Assembly: GCA_948471205.1 (NCBI GenBank)
Contig: CAOKRT010000002.1
Coordinates: forward strand, 62,001 to 126,000
Reading direction: 5' to 3'
DNA from: an uncultured Oscillospiraceae bacterium
GTDB taxonomy: Bacteria; Bacillota; Clostridia; Oscillospirales; Acutalibacteraceae
Length of the DNA: 64,000 nucleotides
A program made the position numbers and the translations under genes. Below the pieces are notes generated by a model. That model was given only the letters and a program-made list of their open reading frames with translations, did not search any database and was not told the origin of the DNA. Below, one piece after another: positions 1 through 12,336 of this stretch; the stretch's first letter is position 1, and every line of letters starts with the position of its first letter.

Positions 1-309
1 GCCAAGCCTGATATGCTCAAATTCGTGCGAAACACCCGCAACCTGCTGAAAAGTAAATTCACGCGCAGGATAAAAAAGAACACCGCTTTGGAGCGTGCCC
101 AGGTTTTCGCTCATTCTTACAGCGGATGCTTCATCCGGCATAACAATAAACGCTTTTTTTTGTTTGAATTCCATAAGAGAATGAATAAAATGCGCCTTTG
201 CCGAATCAGACACACCTGTTGCCCCGACAGGCATTCCCGATGGATTTATGCTTTTGCCGAGGCTTATAAATTCATTGCTCTTTTCAAATATTTTTGAAAA
301 GCAAGACAT
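1..309 (-). CDS. mfd: Transcription-repair coupling factor Mfd, N-terminal fragment (cut by window edge)
   Basis: Reading the minus strand from an ATG at 309 gives 103 uninterrupted codons that run off the left edge. The protein opens with MSCFSKIFEKSNEF and contains GVSDSAKAHFIHSL, AFIVMPDEASAVRM and LFYPAREF. This is the order of blocks in the UvrB-like first domain of Mfd: a nucleotide-loop remnant, then 'tdd/pdE', then 'FPare'. Mfd removes RNA polymerase stalled at DNA lesions and recruits UvrA. An AAAGG ribosome binding site lies about 9 bases before the ATG. It follows pth by 19 bases in the same direction, the common pth-mfd order of Firmicutes. The rest (about 1000 residues) is outside the window, so the helicase motifs cannot be checked. 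Confidence 0.85.
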   Translation of the reverse strand, partial: MSCFSKIFEKSNEFISLGKSINPSGMPVGATGVSDSAKAHFIHSLMEFKQKKAFIVMPDEASAVRMSENLGTLQSGVLFYPAREFTFQQVAGVSHEFEHIRLG

Positions 310-328
310 ATATATTTTTCCTTTTTAT

Positions 329-931
329 TTATGAATTAAACAAATTCATTGCTTTATCTGTTTCACCGCTTACAATAAACGGAATGGCTTTAACTGTGTT
401 TTCCAAAGAAATTTTCAAGTCTTTTTCAAGTTCTTTCGGAAATCTTCCGAGCACCCATTCAACAAGATCGTATTCCGGATTTGGTTTTTTTCCGACACCC
501 ACCTTGATTCTTGTAAAATTTTCAGTGCCAAGATGTGAAATAATACTTTTCAATCCGTTGTGCCCGCCGGCAGAGCCTTTTCTTCTTATTCTTATTTTAC
601 CGACATCCAGCGATATATCATCAGAAATTATAATAATATTTTCCGGCTGAACTTTGTAAAACTTTGCGGCCTCGCCTATTGCTTCGCCGGAATGATTCAT
701 AAAGGTCTGCGGTTTCATTAAAAGACATTTTTTATTATTTATTTTTATATCACCGACAAGTGAATGAAATTTAAGCCTTTTTACGCTTATATTTTCACGA
801 ACTGCCAACAAATCAACAGCAAGAAAGCCTGCATTATGCCTTGTCATTTCATACTTTGCACCGGGGTTTCCAAGCCCTGCAATTATAAAATCATATCCGC
901 TGCCGAATTGTTTCTTTTTATTCAGAAACAT
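329..931 (-). CDS. pth: Peptidyl-tRNA hydrolase
   Basis: A 200-residue Pth, the cytoplasmic enzyme that recycles peptidyl-tRNA dropped by ribosomes. The family signature GLGNPG..Y..TRHN is at residues 19-33. Asn22, His32, Asn79 (FMNHSG) and the Asp pair at 104-105 match the catalytic and substrate-binding residues known from E. coli Pth (N10, H20, N68, D93); GGHNGLK follows near residue 120. Length is normal, with a short extra N-terminus before the core. The start overlaps the last 14 bases of the upstream CBS-domain gene, and AAGGA lies 8 bases before the ATG, so translation is probably coupled. It is followed by mfd. Confidence 0.95.
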   Translation of the reverse strand: MFLNKKKQFGSGYDFIIAGLGNPGAKYEMTRHNAGFLAVDLLAVRENISVKRLKFHSLVGDIKINNKKCLLMKPQTFMNHSGEAIGEAAKFYKVQPENIIIISDDISLDVGKIRIRRKGSAGGHNGLKSIISHLGTENFTRIKVGVGKKPNPEYDLVEWVLGRFPKELEKDLKISLENTVKAIPFIVSGETDKAMNLFNS

Positions 932-2192
932 TTTCGTTTTCCTTCTTTTCTTTTTCGGTTATTTTAATTTTATCCGCTCTTTTTCCATCTGTGGAAACAA
1001 CTGTTATATCAAGATTTTCAAAAGAAAAACTATCATGAACTTCGGGAATTTTATCTGTTTTCATCATAACGAATCCGTTTACGGTTGAAACTTCATATTC
1101 CTCTGCAAAAATATGAAAGAATTCAAAAAAATCCTCAAGCGAAGCTGAGCCGTCAACTATATATTCGTTTTCTGAAATTTTTTCAATATCAACTGAAACC
1201 TCATCGTGCTCATCCCATATTTCGCCAACAAGCTCTTCCAGTATATCTTCAAGCGTAACAATACCCTTTGTGCCGCCGAATTCATCAACAACAACCGCAA
1301 GGTGCGTTTTGTTTTTCTGAAGAATACGAAGAAGCTTTGATATTTTTGTATCAGGCGACACGGTTGGAACAGGTTTTAGAATTGTTCTTAACGATTTTAG
1401 ATTTCTGTCTCTCGCAGCTTCAAAATCACGGTGGTGAATCAACCCCACAATATGGTCTATATCGTCTATATAAACCGGAAGCCTGCTGAAATTGCTTTCT
1501 TTAAATACTTTTTCTATTTCCGCGAAGGAAGAATATTTATCAACTGCCGCAACATCCACACGGTGCGTTAATATATCTGAAACATCAATATCATCAAATT
1601 CAATGGAGGAACGAATGAGTTTTGACTCGTTGTCATCTATTTCTCCGCCCGAATGTGCTTCATTAACATATGATTTCAGCTCTTCTTCCGTAACAGTGCT
1701 TACTTTGTTCAGCCCGAAAAGCTTTGTGATTAATTTAGACCAGCCCCTGAAAAACAGATTAAGCGGACTGAAAACAATGATAAAGAACTTAACAATCGGA
1801 GCCACCGCAACAGCATATATTTCTGCTTTTTCCTTTGCAATCTGCTTTGGTGTAACCTCGCCGAAAATCAGCACAATAACGGTCATTACAACAGTAGAAA
1901 GCGTTGTTCCGAGCTGCTGACCGAAAAATCCGGTAAACACAAGCGTAGCTATTGATGTGCAGGCAATATTCACAAGATTGTTTCCTATCAGAATAGTTGA
2001 AAGAACAACATCATATTCTTCCGAAAGAGAAAGTGCCCTTTCAATTGCATTTTTTCTTTTTCCCGATGATGCCATCGCTTTCAGTTTAACCTTATTCAGT
2101 GATGAAAATGCTGTTTCAGCAGATGAGAAAAATGCGCTTAAAAGCACAAGCATCACCATTACAATAATTAACGGTGCGGGTTCGCCGTCCAT
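918..2192 (-). CDS. CNNM/HlyC-CorC family membrane protein with CBS pair
   Basis: A 424-residue hemolysin-family (TlyC/CorC) protein. Residues 1-180 form the DUF21/CNNM transmembrane domain, starting with a hydrophobic helix and the typical FFSSAETAFSSLNKVKLK block. Residues about 195-320 form two CBS motifs (ILTHRVDVAAVD.. and VPTVSPDTKISKLLRIL..GTKGIVTLEDILEELVGEI). Residues about 335-410 are the CorC_HlyC C-terminal domain. Relatives are implicated in magnesium or other divalent cation export and the CBS pair normally binds ATP; the exact substrate here is unknown. AAAGGAG precedes the ATG. It overlaps pth downstream and follows a radical SAM gene by about 80 bases. Confidence 0.9.
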   Translation of the reverse strand: MDGEPAPLIIVMVMLVLLSAFFSSAETAFSSLNKVKLKAMASSGKRKNAIERALSLSEEYDVVLSTILIGNNLVNIACTSIATLVFTGFFGQQLGTTLSTVVMTVIVLIFGEVTPKQIAKEKAEIYAVAVAPIVKFFIIVFSPLNLFFRGWSKLITKLFGLNKVSTVTEEELKSYVNEAHSGGEIDDNESKLIRSSIEFDDIDVSDILTHRVDVAAVDKYSSFAEIEKVFKESNFSRLPVYIDDIDHIVGLIHHRDFEAARDRNLKSLRTILKPVPTVSPDTKISKLLRILQKNKTHLAVVVDEFGGTKGIVTLEDILEELVGEIWDEHDEVSVDIEKISENEYIVDGSASLEDFFEFFHIFAEEYEVSTVNGFVMMKTDKIPEVHDSFSFENLDITVVSTDGKRADKIKITEKEKKENENVSE

Positions 2193-2220
2193 AATTTACT
2201 ACTCCTTTATAACGCTTTAG

Positions 2221-2256
2221 GGGCATACCGACCTGCGATATGCCCTTTTGTTTTTA
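2221..2256 (+). terminator. Hairpin with T-run, oriented to the plus strand
   Basis: GGGCATA (2221-2227) pairs with TATGCCC (2239-2245) and is followed on the plus strand by TTTTGTTTTT. It lies between two minus-strand genes, so as a terminator it points the wrong way. On the minus strand it is a hairpin without a U-run between the radical SAM gene and the CBS gene, perhaps acting as an mRNA processing or stability element. Confidence 0.4.
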
Positions 2257-2269
2257 TTATTTATACAGA

Positions 2270-3700
2270 TTAATCCTCTGTTTTTTCAAATTCGGAAAAC
2301 TCTCTTTCTTCGTCCGGTTTTTCAAAATTATACATATTTTCATCTTTAACATGCTTTGCAATATACTCGTCGCGGTCAAAAAGCTCATCTGCCTTGATTT
2401 TCCATGCTTTTGCCGCAGCAACGGTTTTATCAAACAGAACATTGGCATCCTCCGGATTTTCCATTTCCGTTGAATAAGCGCCTGTTTCATGCACCATTTT
2501 GCTAATAGCCCCCGGATTATCAAGCACAGGACACGGGCGAAGCATATTGTTGTTAAACGGCTGATTTCTTTTATATGCCATAAAGAGCGGACTTTTAAGC
2601 GCATCAAGCACCGAACACTCTTTTATATTAACATTTGAATAATGAACAAATGCGCAGGGCTCACAGTCTCCGTTTGAATTGATATGGAAATAATGACGTC
2701 CGCCTGCTATACAACCTTGAACATATTCACCGTCATTCCAGAAATCAAGTGCAAAAATAGGTTTTGTATGTCTCCATTCGTGCATTTTTTTATACATCAA
2801 TGCACGCTGTTCAGGCGAAACCATTAAATCTGTAACTGCGCCGTTTCCGGTTGGCATATATGTAAAGAACCATGCAAATTTAACACCCTGCTCAATCAGC
2901 CAATCCATATATTCGTCAGAAGCAAGCACATCTGTATTTTTGCTTGTATAACAAAGGGACGCACCGAACGGAATCTGACGGTCTTTAAGACGCTTCATAG
3001 CGGCAGTGCATTTTTTGAATGTGCCTTCACCGCGGCGGAAGTCATTTTCCTCTTCATATCCTTCAATAGAAAAAGCAGGAAGGAAATTGCCCACTTCGCC
3101 GATTTCATCGGCAAAGCTGTCATCAATAAGCGTTCCGTTGGTAAAGCTCATAAAAATACAATCAGGATTTTCACGGCAAAGGCGCATCAGGTCTGCTCTT
3201 CTGATAGTAGGCTCACCGCCTGTATAAAGATACATAAAGGTGCCCAGTTCCTTACCCTGTGCAATAATTCTTGCCAAATCATCATATGTAAGCTGGCTGT
3301 TATGACCGTATTCGGCAGCCCAGCAGCCCTTACATTTTAAATTGCAGGCAGCCGTAGGATCCATAAGAATTGCCCACGGAACATTGCAGCCGTGTTTTTC
3401 AATGCTTTTCATACGTATTGAATAGCTGTTTATAGCAACATTCATAGCCGGCGGAATAAGCTTCATAAGCACATCCGTGTTTGTATCGCAGGCAAGGCTT
3501 TTTGCAAACTGCATCCAGTTATTATCCGGATCATCAAGCACCTTATGAAGCCCCGCATATGTGCTTCTGTTTACTTTTTTAACATCTGCCATTTCAAGAA
3601 GCGAAAGAATTTTAGGTGCATTTTTATTAAAATCCTTTCTGGCAAATTTAACTGCTTCTTTAACGGCTATTGTAATTGCTGTTTCTTTAAGCGATTTCAT
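2270..3700 (-). CDS. Radical SAM protein with SPASM-like C-terminal region (paralogue 1)
   Basis: A 476-residue radical SAM protein. The cluster motif CxxxCxxC is at Cys119, Cys123 and Cys126 (CNLKCKGC), followed by the YTGGEP SAM-binding stretch near residue 160. The C-terminal third holds further cysteines in GCIAGGRHYFHIN, GDCEPC, KECSV and RPCP, resembling the auxiliary-cluster (SPASM/twitch) regions of peptide- or protein-modifying enzymes. The N-terminal 115 residues are a separate helical domain. I chose the ATG at 3700 because GAAGGA stands 10 bases before it; the open frame continues 20 codons upstream without a site. A close paralogue lies at 48864-50285. Substrate unknown. No small peptide gene is visible beside it. 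Confidence 0.85.
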   Translation of the reverse strand: MKSLKETAITIAVKEAVKFARKDFNKNAPKILSLLEMADVKKVNRSTYAGLHKVLDDPDNNWMQFAKSLACDTNTDVLMKLIPPAMNVAINSYSIRMKSIEKHGCNVPWAILMDPTAACNLKCKGCWAAEYGHNSQLTYDDLARIIAQGKELGTFMYLYTGGEPTIRRADLMRLCRENPDCIFMSFTNGTLIDDSFADEIGEVGNFLPAFSIEGYEEENDFRRGEGTFKKCTAAMKRLKDRQIPFGASLCYTSKNTDVLASDEYMDWLIEQGVKFAWFFTYMPTGNGAVTDLMVSPEQRALMYKKMHEWRHTKPIFALDFWNDGEYVQGCIAGGRHYFHINSNGDCEPCAFVHYSNVNIKECSVLDALKSPLFMAYKRNQPFNNNMLRPCPVLDNPGAISKMVHETGAYSTEMENPEDANVLFDKTVAAAKAWKIKADELFDRDEYIAKHVKDENMYNFEKPDEEREFSEFEKTED

Positions 3701-3751
3701 AATTTTAATCCTTCTTAAATAATTAAAGTATAAAAATTTCTGTTTTTCGAT

Positions 3752-3780
3752 ATAATACACAAAATTAATCGTAAAAACAA
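3752..3780 (-). promoter_or_regulatory. Sigma-A promoter of radical SAM gene
   Basis: On the minus strand, TTGTTT (3775-3780) and TATTAT (3752-3757) are separated by 17 bases, about 50 bases before the chosen ATG at 3700. Confidence 0.5.
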
Positions 3781-3806
3781 ATATAATACCAATATCTCAA
3801 AAAGTC

Positions 3807-3826
3807 AAGAAAAATATGTTTTTCTT
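3807..3826 (-). terminator. Weak AT-rich hairpin after lacZ
   Basis: AAGAAAAA and TTTTTCTT form an 8-base inverted repeat with a 4-base loop, followed on the minus strand by GACTTTTT. It sits 35-55 bases after the lacZ stop. The stem is almost all A-T, so termination would be weak. Confidence 0.3.
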
Positions 3827-3860
3827 ACTAATTCTTAATATTTGCAGTGTATAAATACAA

Positions 3861-6923
<3,063 letters not shown>

Positions 6924-6962
6924 TCAAAATTCTCCGCATTTTTTCTTAAAATTCTGTAAAAA

Positions 6963-7580
6963 TTATCTTCGGTGATAAATTCCCTCATGAAAACCGTCCT
7001 GTCTTATACATACAAGAACAGACTGAAAAAGTATTACCATATCCATTTTAATACTCCAGTTATCACAATATAACTTATCCAGCTTCATTTTTTTCATAAG
7101 TGAAATATTATCGCGCCCTTTTACCTGCGCCAGCCCTGTAAGACCGGGCCTGAATCTGTAAACATTATATTCCAGCCGCATCCTGTGCGCTCTGATTTCG
7201 CTTGAAATCAGCGGACGGGGACCCACAAAGCTCATATCCCCCTTCAGAATATTCCAAAGCTGCGGAAGTTCATCCAGGCTTGTCTTTCGCAGAATTTTTC
7301 CAAACTTTGTAATATACTGATCCGGATTTTCCAATTCTCCGGTGGCACAGTTCGGCGTATTGTTTTTCATTGTCTGAAATTTGTAGATTTTAAACGGTTT
7401 GCCGCGTCTGCCCCGCCTTTCATGGCTGAAAAACACCTTTGTATCCGGCGTAAAAAAGTTAACAACGCATATAACAACAAACAACGGTGAAAGTATAATA
7501 AGAGCAATAAAAGACGCAAAAATATCAAACAATCTTTTAAATTTTATAGGCGACAGCCATTTCTTTAAAAATGCTTTCAT
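6963..7580 (-). CDS. Undecaprenyl-phosphate sugar phosphotransferase (bacterial sugar transferase)
   Basis: A 205-residue monotopic phosphoglycosyl transferase of the PglC/WcaJ catalytic-core type. It has an N-terminal membrane hairpin (about 17-42, [20 protein letters not shown]), the basic [22 protein letters not shown] block, the catalytic Asp-Glu pair in [24 protein letters not shown], and [17 protein letters not shown]. Such enzymes load the first sugar phosphate onto undecaprenyl phosphate for capsule, exopolysaccharide or glycan synthesis. Here the gene stands alone, without a glycan cluster, next to lacZ. The site before the ATG is poor; a stronger AGGAG lies further upstream before an 8-codon frame that ends two codons before this start, in the same frame. 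Confidence 0.9.
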   Translation of the reverse strand: MKAFLKKWLSPIKFKRLFDIFASFIALIILSPLFVVICVVNFFTPDTKVFFSHERRGRRGKPFKIYKFQTMKNNTPNCATGELENPDQYITKFGKILRKTSLDELPQLWNILKGDMSFVGPRPLISSEIRAHRMRLEYNVYRFRPGLTGLAQVKGRDNISLMKKMKLDKLYCDNWSIKMDMVILFQSVLVCIRQDGFHEGIYHRR

Positions 7581-7583
7581 ATT

Positions 7584-7635
7584 TTAAATTACCGTGCAGA
7601 AATGAAACATTGTGCACAGCTTCTCCTGTTTCATT
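7584..7635 (-). other. Inverted repeat and 8-codon in-frame upstream ORF before the sugar transferase
   Basis: AATGAAACA (7601-7609) and TGTTTCATT (7627-7635) form a perfect 9-base inverted repeat. On the minus strand AGGAG (7623-7627) precedes an ATG at 7610 that starts MFHFCTVI and stops at 7584-7586, one codon short of the transferase ATG and in its frame. It could be a leader peptide, an upstream start lost by a point mutation, or chance. The rest of the 323-base divergent gap 7581-7903 is AT-rich and holds only the plus-strand promoter listed separately. Confidence 0.3.
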
Positions 7636-7839
7636 CAATAATTAAACTTAGTATCCATAAAATACCCGAAAAATATGCATTTTATTACCAACTGACGAAT
7701 GATATCATCAGACAAAACAATTCATTTGAAAAATACCGATTAATTTAACGAATATTATCAATATATTGAGATAATTTTGATAATTATACCATATATATAT
7801 AAATTATGCAATTATTTATTTATTTTTTACATACCCATA

Positions 7840-7868
7840 TTGAAAAATTAACAATTAAGATATATAAT
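7840..7868 (+). promoter_or_regulatory. Sigma-A promoter of lipoprotein gene
   Basis: TTGAAA (7840-7845), a 17-base spacer and a perfect TATAAT (7863-7868), 36 bases before the ATG at 7904. Confidence 0.75.
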
Positions 7869-7903
7869 AGTTTTAATTATCTGACACAAGGAGATTAATA
7901 AAT

Positions 7904-8527
7904 ATGAAAAAAATAATTGCGGTTTTATTAACAGTTACTGTTTTTGCGCTTTCATTTTGTGCCTGTTCCTCAAAGCCCAACAATAAAATAACAGAAAAAA
8001 ATATAACAAAAACAATAAATGTTGTTTTTGATGCTTTAAAAACCTTTGATACAAAAACAGTTAAAACCTACATTGATTCCGAAACACTGGATGTTATTTT
8101 AACCTATGCATCCAGAAAAGATCAGTTCAGAAAGCTCGGCGTTGCAATGTTTGAAAATTTAACTTATGAAATCAAAGAAATTGATACAGACGGACAAACC
8201 GTTACACTTTCCGTTAAAAACAAGGATTTAACAAAAGTGGCTGCAGATTACACGGCAGATTTGCTGAAACAGTATTCAGGTCTTACCGGCATGCTTGAAC
8301 TTGCCAAAAATATTACAAATGATTCATGGCTCAACAGCAATCTTGCCATTCTTACAAACGGCATAAAAGATGCCGCATTAAAAGATGACGCAACGGATGT
8401 TACGCTTCATTTTGAGCAGAAAAAAGACAGGCTGTTATTTACTTTTACCGAATCGGCTGAAAATGCCGTTTCCGGCGGTGCATTAACAGAAATCAAAAAA
8501 ATAATTTCCAACAGCGTATTTAATTAA
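7904..8527 (+). CDS. Putative lipoprotein of unknown function
   Basis: A 207-residue protein with a lipoprotein signal (MKKIIAVLLTVTVFALSFCAC; probable lipidated Cys21, lipobox FCAC). The rest is soluble, mostly helical by pattern, with no motif I recognise. It resembles small clostridial lipoproteins that consist of a tail-anchored NTF2-like or DUF5105-like domain, but I cannot assign one. AAGGAG lies 10 bases before the ATG. It is followed after 69 bases by secA in the same direction, with only a weak inverted repeat between them, so secA may receive some transcription from this promoter. Confidence 0.75.
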   Translation: MKKIIAVLLTVTVFALSFCACSSKPNNKITEKNITKTINVVFDALKTFDTKTVKTYIDSETLDVILTYASRKDQFRKLGVAMFENLTYEIKEIDTDGQTVTLSVKNKDLTKVAADYTADLLKQYSGLTGMLELAKNITNDSWLNSNLAILTNGIKDAALKDDATDVTLHFEQKKDRLLFTFTESAENAVSGGALTEIKKIISNSVFN

Positions 8528-8596
8528 TGACATAATGCGGAATTTATGTTAATATATTCTTTAATTTAAAATTTAACCATATTACGAGGTGACATA

Positions 8597-11350
8597 ATGG
8601 CAAATAAATTTCTTACTGCTATTTTCGGTGATTATTCTGCAAAGGAAGTAAAAAAAGTCAAGAAAATATCAGATAAAGTTCTTGCTCTTGAAAGCAAATA
8701 TCAGCCTATGAGCGACAAAGAGCTTGTTTCTCAGACCAATATTCTGAAAGGTAGACTTTCGGACGGCGAAACGCTTGACGATATCCTGCCCGATGCTTTT
8801 GCAGTATGCCGCGAAGGTGCATGGCGTGTGCTTGGAATGAAGCACTTTGAAGTACAGATTATCGGCGGTATTGTTCTTCACCAAGGCAGAATTGCCGAAA
8901 TGAAAACAGGTGAAGGAAAAACTCTTGTGGCAACACTGCCCGCATATCTTAATGCGCTTACAGGAAAAGGCGTTCATATTGTTACGGTGAACGATTATCT
9001 TGCCAAGCGTGACTGTGAATGGATGGGAAAGCTTTATCGTTTTCTCGGTCTTTCCACAGGTCTTATTATTCATGAAAAAACAAACGACGAGCGAAAAGCA
9101 GCATATAACTGTGATATTACCTACGGCACCAATAATGAAATGGGATTTGACTATCTTCGTGACAATATGGTGCAGTACAAAGAGCAGAAAGTACAGAGAG
9201 AGCATGCTTTTGCCATTGTGGACGAGGTAGACTCCATTCTTATTGATGAAGCGCGTACACCGCTTATTATAAGCGGAAAAGGCGATCAGTCCACAGACAT
9301 GTACAAGCGTGCAAATGAATTCGCCAAATCACTGAAAATGGTTAAAGTTGCCCAGATGGACGAAAAGAAGGACACTGAGGAAACATATGACGGTGACTAT
9401 GTTGTTGATGAAAAAGCAAAAACCGCAACGCTTACACAAAGCGGTGTAAAAAAAGCAGAAGAACGTTTTGGTGTTGAAAATCTTATGGATATGGAAAACA
9501 CAACCCTTCTTCACCATATTAACCAGGCAATCAAGGCAACAGGCGTTATGCGCCGCGATATTGATTATGTTGTGAAAGACGGACAGGTTCTTATCGTAGA
9601 TGAATTCACCGGCCGTATTATGCTTGGCAGACGATATAACGACGGACTTCACCAAGCCCTTGAAGCCAAAGAAAATGTAAAAGTAGAACACGAAAGCAAA
9701 ACGCTTGCAACAATTACATTTCAGAATTATTTCCGCCTTTACGGCAAGCTTTCGGGTATGACCGGTACCGCTTCAACCGAATCTCCCGAATTTAATGAAA
9801 TTTATAAATTGGATGTTGTTGAAATTCCAACAAACAAGCCACTTCTTCGTGAAGATATGTCTGATGTTATTTTCCAGACAGAACAGGCAAAATTTAAAAA
9901 TGCCATTGAACAGATTAAAGAATGCCATGAAAAGGGTCAGCCGATTCTGGTTGGTACAATCAGCATTGAAAAAAGTGAAATTCTTTCAAAGCTTCTTAAA
10001 AAAGCAAAAATTCCTCACAATGTTTTGAATGCAAAAAATCATGAGCGTGAAGCGGAAATTATTGCACAGGCCGGTAAATTCGGCGCAGTTACCATTGCAA
10101 CCAATATGGCAGGCCGTGGTACAGATATTATGCTTGGCGGCAACGCTGAATTTCTTGCAAAAGCAGAAATGAAAAAAATGCAGTATACAGAAGAGCTTAT
10201 TGCGGAGGCAACAGGTTTCGGCGAAACCGATAATGAGGAAATTCTGAATGCACGTACTGTTTTCCGCGAATTGGAAGCAAAATATAAAAATGAAATTAAA
10301 GAAGAAGCAGATAAGGTAAAAGCTGCAGGCGGACTTTTCATTCTTGGCACGGAACGCCATGATTCACGCCGAATTGATAACCAGTTAAGAGGTCGTTCCG
10401 GACGTCAGGGCGATCCCGGCAAATCACAATTTTATCTTTCTCTTGAAGATGACCTGATGCGCCTGTTCGGCGGTGAAAGAATGAAATCCATTATGAATGT
10501 TCTTTCCGGCGACGAAGATATGCCGATAACAAGCAAAATGATAACAAAAACCGTTGAATCCTCACAGCGAAAGGTTGAAGGACGCAACTTCGGAATCCGT
10601 AAAAATACGCTTCAGTATGACGATGTTATGAACCGCCAGAGAGAACTTATTTACAAGCAGCGTAATATGGTGCTTAACGGCATGGATTTAACAGACAAGA
10701 TTGCAGGCATGCTGGATTCAAGCATTGATGAAAACATTGATATTTACTGCGCAAAGGATGCCGATAAAAAAGACTGGAATATCAACGGTCTTAAAGAAAA
10801 ATATAAAGGATGGCTGGTATCGGACAGCGACTTTGAAAATCTTGATACCATTTCTGTTGACGAGATTGCAGAAACGCTCAAAGAAAGAGGTCATAAAATT
10901 CTTGATGACAAGCGTGCACTTCTTGGCGATGAACTTTACGGAGAATTTGAAAAAATGGTGCTTCTTCGCAATGTTGATATGCTTTGGATGGAGCATATTG
11001 ATGCAATGGAAGACCTTAAAGAAGGTATTCACCTGCGTTCCTACGCACAGCAGGATCCGGTTGTTGCTTTCAGAAACGAATCATACGATATGTTTGATGA
11101 AATGACAGCCACAATCCGTGAAAACACAGTTAAAATGATGCTTACCAGCATTCCGAGAAGACGTGAGGACGTAGAAAGAAAGGCAGTGGTTAAGGAAACA
11201 GCCACATCAGCCGCCACAGACAACAGTGTAAAAGCAGAGCCTGTAAGAAAGGGTAAAAAGGTTGGACCGAATGACCCGTGCCCTTGTGGCAGCGGCAAAA
11301 AATATAAAAAGTGCTGCGGTTCTCCCGAAAAATTATCCGAAAGTAAATAA
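8597..11350 (+). CDS. secA: Preprotein translocase ATPase SecA
   Basis: A 917-residue SecA, the motor that pushes unfolded preproteins through SecYEG. Walker A is KTGEGKT with Lys108, the same number as in E. coli. Walker B is [20 protein letters not shown] near residue 210. [20 protein letters not shown]-like, [16 protein letters not shown] and [11 protein letters not shown] follow in order (preprotein cross-linking, NBD2 and helicase motifs). The scaffold and wing regions are present. The C-terminus carries the zinc-binding SEC-C motif [13 protein letters not shown] near residues 895-908, so it can contact SecB-like or ribosomal partners. GAGGTGA precedes the ATG. A strong terminator follows, so the gene ends its transcription unit. 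Confidence 0.98.
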   Translation: MANKFLTAIFGDYSAKEVKKVKKISDKVLALESKYQPMSDKELVSQTNILKGRLSDGETLDDILPDAFAVCREGAWRVLGMKHFEVQIIGGIVLHQGRIAEMKTGEGKTLVATLPAYLNALTGKGVHIVTVNDYLAKRDCEWMGKLYRFLGLSTGLIIHEKTNDERKAAYNCDITYGTNNEMGFDYLRDNMVQYKEQKVQREHAFAIVDEVDSILIDEARTPLIISGKGDQSTDMYKRANEFAKSLKMVKVAQMDEKKDTEETYDGDYVVDEKAKTATLTQSGVKKAEERFGVENLMDMENTTLLHHINQAIKATGVMRRDIDYVVKDGQVLIVDEFTGRIMLGRRYNDGLHQALEAKENVKVEHESKTLATITFQNYFRLYGKLSGMTGTASTESPEFNEIYKLDVVEIPTNKPLLREDMSDVIFQTEQAKFKNAIEQIKECHEKGQPILVGTISIEKSEILSKLLKKAKIPHNVLNAKNHEREAEIIAQAGKFGAVTIATNMAGRGTDIMLGGNAEFLAKAEMKKMQYTEELIAEATGFGETDNEEILNARTVFRELEAKYKNEIKEEADKVKAAGGLFILGTERHDSRRIDNQLRGRSGRQGDPGKSQFYLSLEDDLMRLFGGERMKSIMNVLSGDEDMPITSKMITKTVESSQRKVEGRNFGIRKNTLQYDDVMNRQRELIYKQRNMVLNGMDLTDKIAGMLDSSIDENIDIYCAKDADKKDWNINGLKEKYKGWLVSDSDFENLDTISVDEIAETLKERGHKILDDKRALLGDELYGEFEKMVLLRNVDMLWMEHIDAMEDLKEGIHLRSYAQQDPVVAFRNESYDMFDEMTATIRENTVKMMLTSIPRRREDVERKAVVKETATSAATDNSVKAEPVRKGKKVGPNDPCPCGSGKKYKKCCGSPEKLSESK

Positions 11351-11368
11351 TTAATAATAAATAATTAA

Positions 11369-11400
11369 CCCGCGAACAATATGTTCGCGGGTTTTATTAT
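11369..11400 (+). terminator. Rho-independent terminator of secA
   Basis: CCCGCGAAC (11369-11377) pairs perfectly with GTTCGCGGG (11383-11391) around a 5-base loop, followed by TTTTATTAT. It starts 18 bases after the secA stop. Confidence 0.9.
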
Positions 11401-11466
11401 ACCGAATATTCCGTACTTTGTACGGCGATTGCAATTATTTTAAAAATCCATTATGAACTCTGTAAA

Positions 11467-12336
11467 TCAGTGTCTGATTGCATTTGTTGTAATAAGCGTT
11501 ACGCCCCAATCCAGCATCCTGTTCAGATCTTCCGGCTTATCAATTGTCCATGCACCAACAAGAAGTTCTTTATCTATGCATTTCTGAACAATTTCTTTTG
11601 TATTTTCTTCTTTTCTGCCGTCAAAATCTATTCCGCATTTTCCGCCCAGTGAAAGCGCATCTTCAATAGCCTGATCATCAATTACACTTGCAAGATAATA
11701 AAGCGGTGCTTCCGTTAATTTTCTCATTTCTTTCAGGTTTTCAAGATGGAAAGAAATATACACAACGGTGTCTGCAAGACCTTTTTCATTTACACTTGCA
11801 ACAATTTCATCATAATGTTCTGTATTGTTTGCCCCTTTCAGCTCAATAACCGGCATCATATTATACTGCTTGCAGATATCCAGATATTCATCAAGCGTGC
11901 AGATTCTTAAATCAGGATAACCTTCAATATTAGAGCCGTTATCCGTTACATATTTGCTGAGCTGTTCATATGTAATTTTTTCAATAAACGATGATTTATC
12001 CATCATTCTGTAAGTGTGGCGGTCATGATGAACGACCCATGTGCCGTCTTTTGTACGGTAAACATCACATTCCGCACCCTCAAATTCAGCCAGCCCGGCT
12101 TCTCTGAATGCAGGCGCTGTGTTTTCAGGCGCAATGGCACTGAATCCCCTGTGCGCAACCAGTGTTGCATCCCTGTCGGTTATTTCCGAAAGAGATAAAA
12201 CATTATATTCTTTTGTTTCGCAGTAAACCTTGTTGAAAACCTGAAAGCCGACAACAAGTATTACCGCAATCAATGCTGCAAGAACGGCTAAAACCACACC
12301 TGCTATTTTACCTTTGCTCCATTTTGCTTTACTCAT
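11467..12336 (-). CDS. Membrane-anchored glycerophosphodiester phosphodiesterase
   Basis: A 289-residue GDPD with one N-terminal membrane helix (about 10-32) and an extracytoplasmic catalytic domain. Conserved residues are intact: AHRG...PENT, the metal-binding pair in GAECDVYRTKDG, and VVHHD. The family cleaves glycerophosphodiesters to glycerol 3-phosphate and an alcohol and can act on teichoic acid or lipid breakdown products. I placed the start at 12336, where ATGAGTAA overlaps the stop of the upstream nitroreductase gene by 8 bases and AAGGGGA lies about 10 bases before it. A second, divergent GDPD is two genes upstream in the same operon. Confidence 0.88.
   Translation of the reverse strand: MSKAKWSKGKIAGVVLAVLAALIAVILVVGFQVFNKVYCETKEYNVLSLSEITDRDATLVAHRGFSAIAPENTAPAFREAGLAEFEGAECDVYRTKDGTWVVHHDRHTYRMMDKSSFIEKITYEQLSKYVTDNGSNIEGYPDLRICTLDEYLDICKQYNMMPVIELKGANNTEHYDEIVASVNEKGLADTVVYISFHLENLKEMRKLTEAPLYYLASVIDDQAIEDALSLGGKCGIDFDGRKEENTKEIVQKCIDKELLVGAWTIDKPEDLNRMLDWGVTLITTNAIRH

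Noticed and set aside
1957-2220. Plus-strand open frames opposite the CBS-domain gene and the other conserved minus-strand genes
   Set aside because: Low-complexity Ser/Thr/Phe translations opposite well-conserved proteins; no independent coding evidence.
8669-11298. Several long minus-strand open frames inside secA
   Set aside because: They have Cys/Phe/Ile-rich compositions typical of antisense shadows, no RBS and no family features; secA is intact across them.
11411-11425. CCGTAC-TTT-GTACGG as a second terminator after secA or for the GDPD operon
   Set aside because: A short stem with no T-run on either strand; the strong secA terminator 20 bases away can also end leftward transcription.
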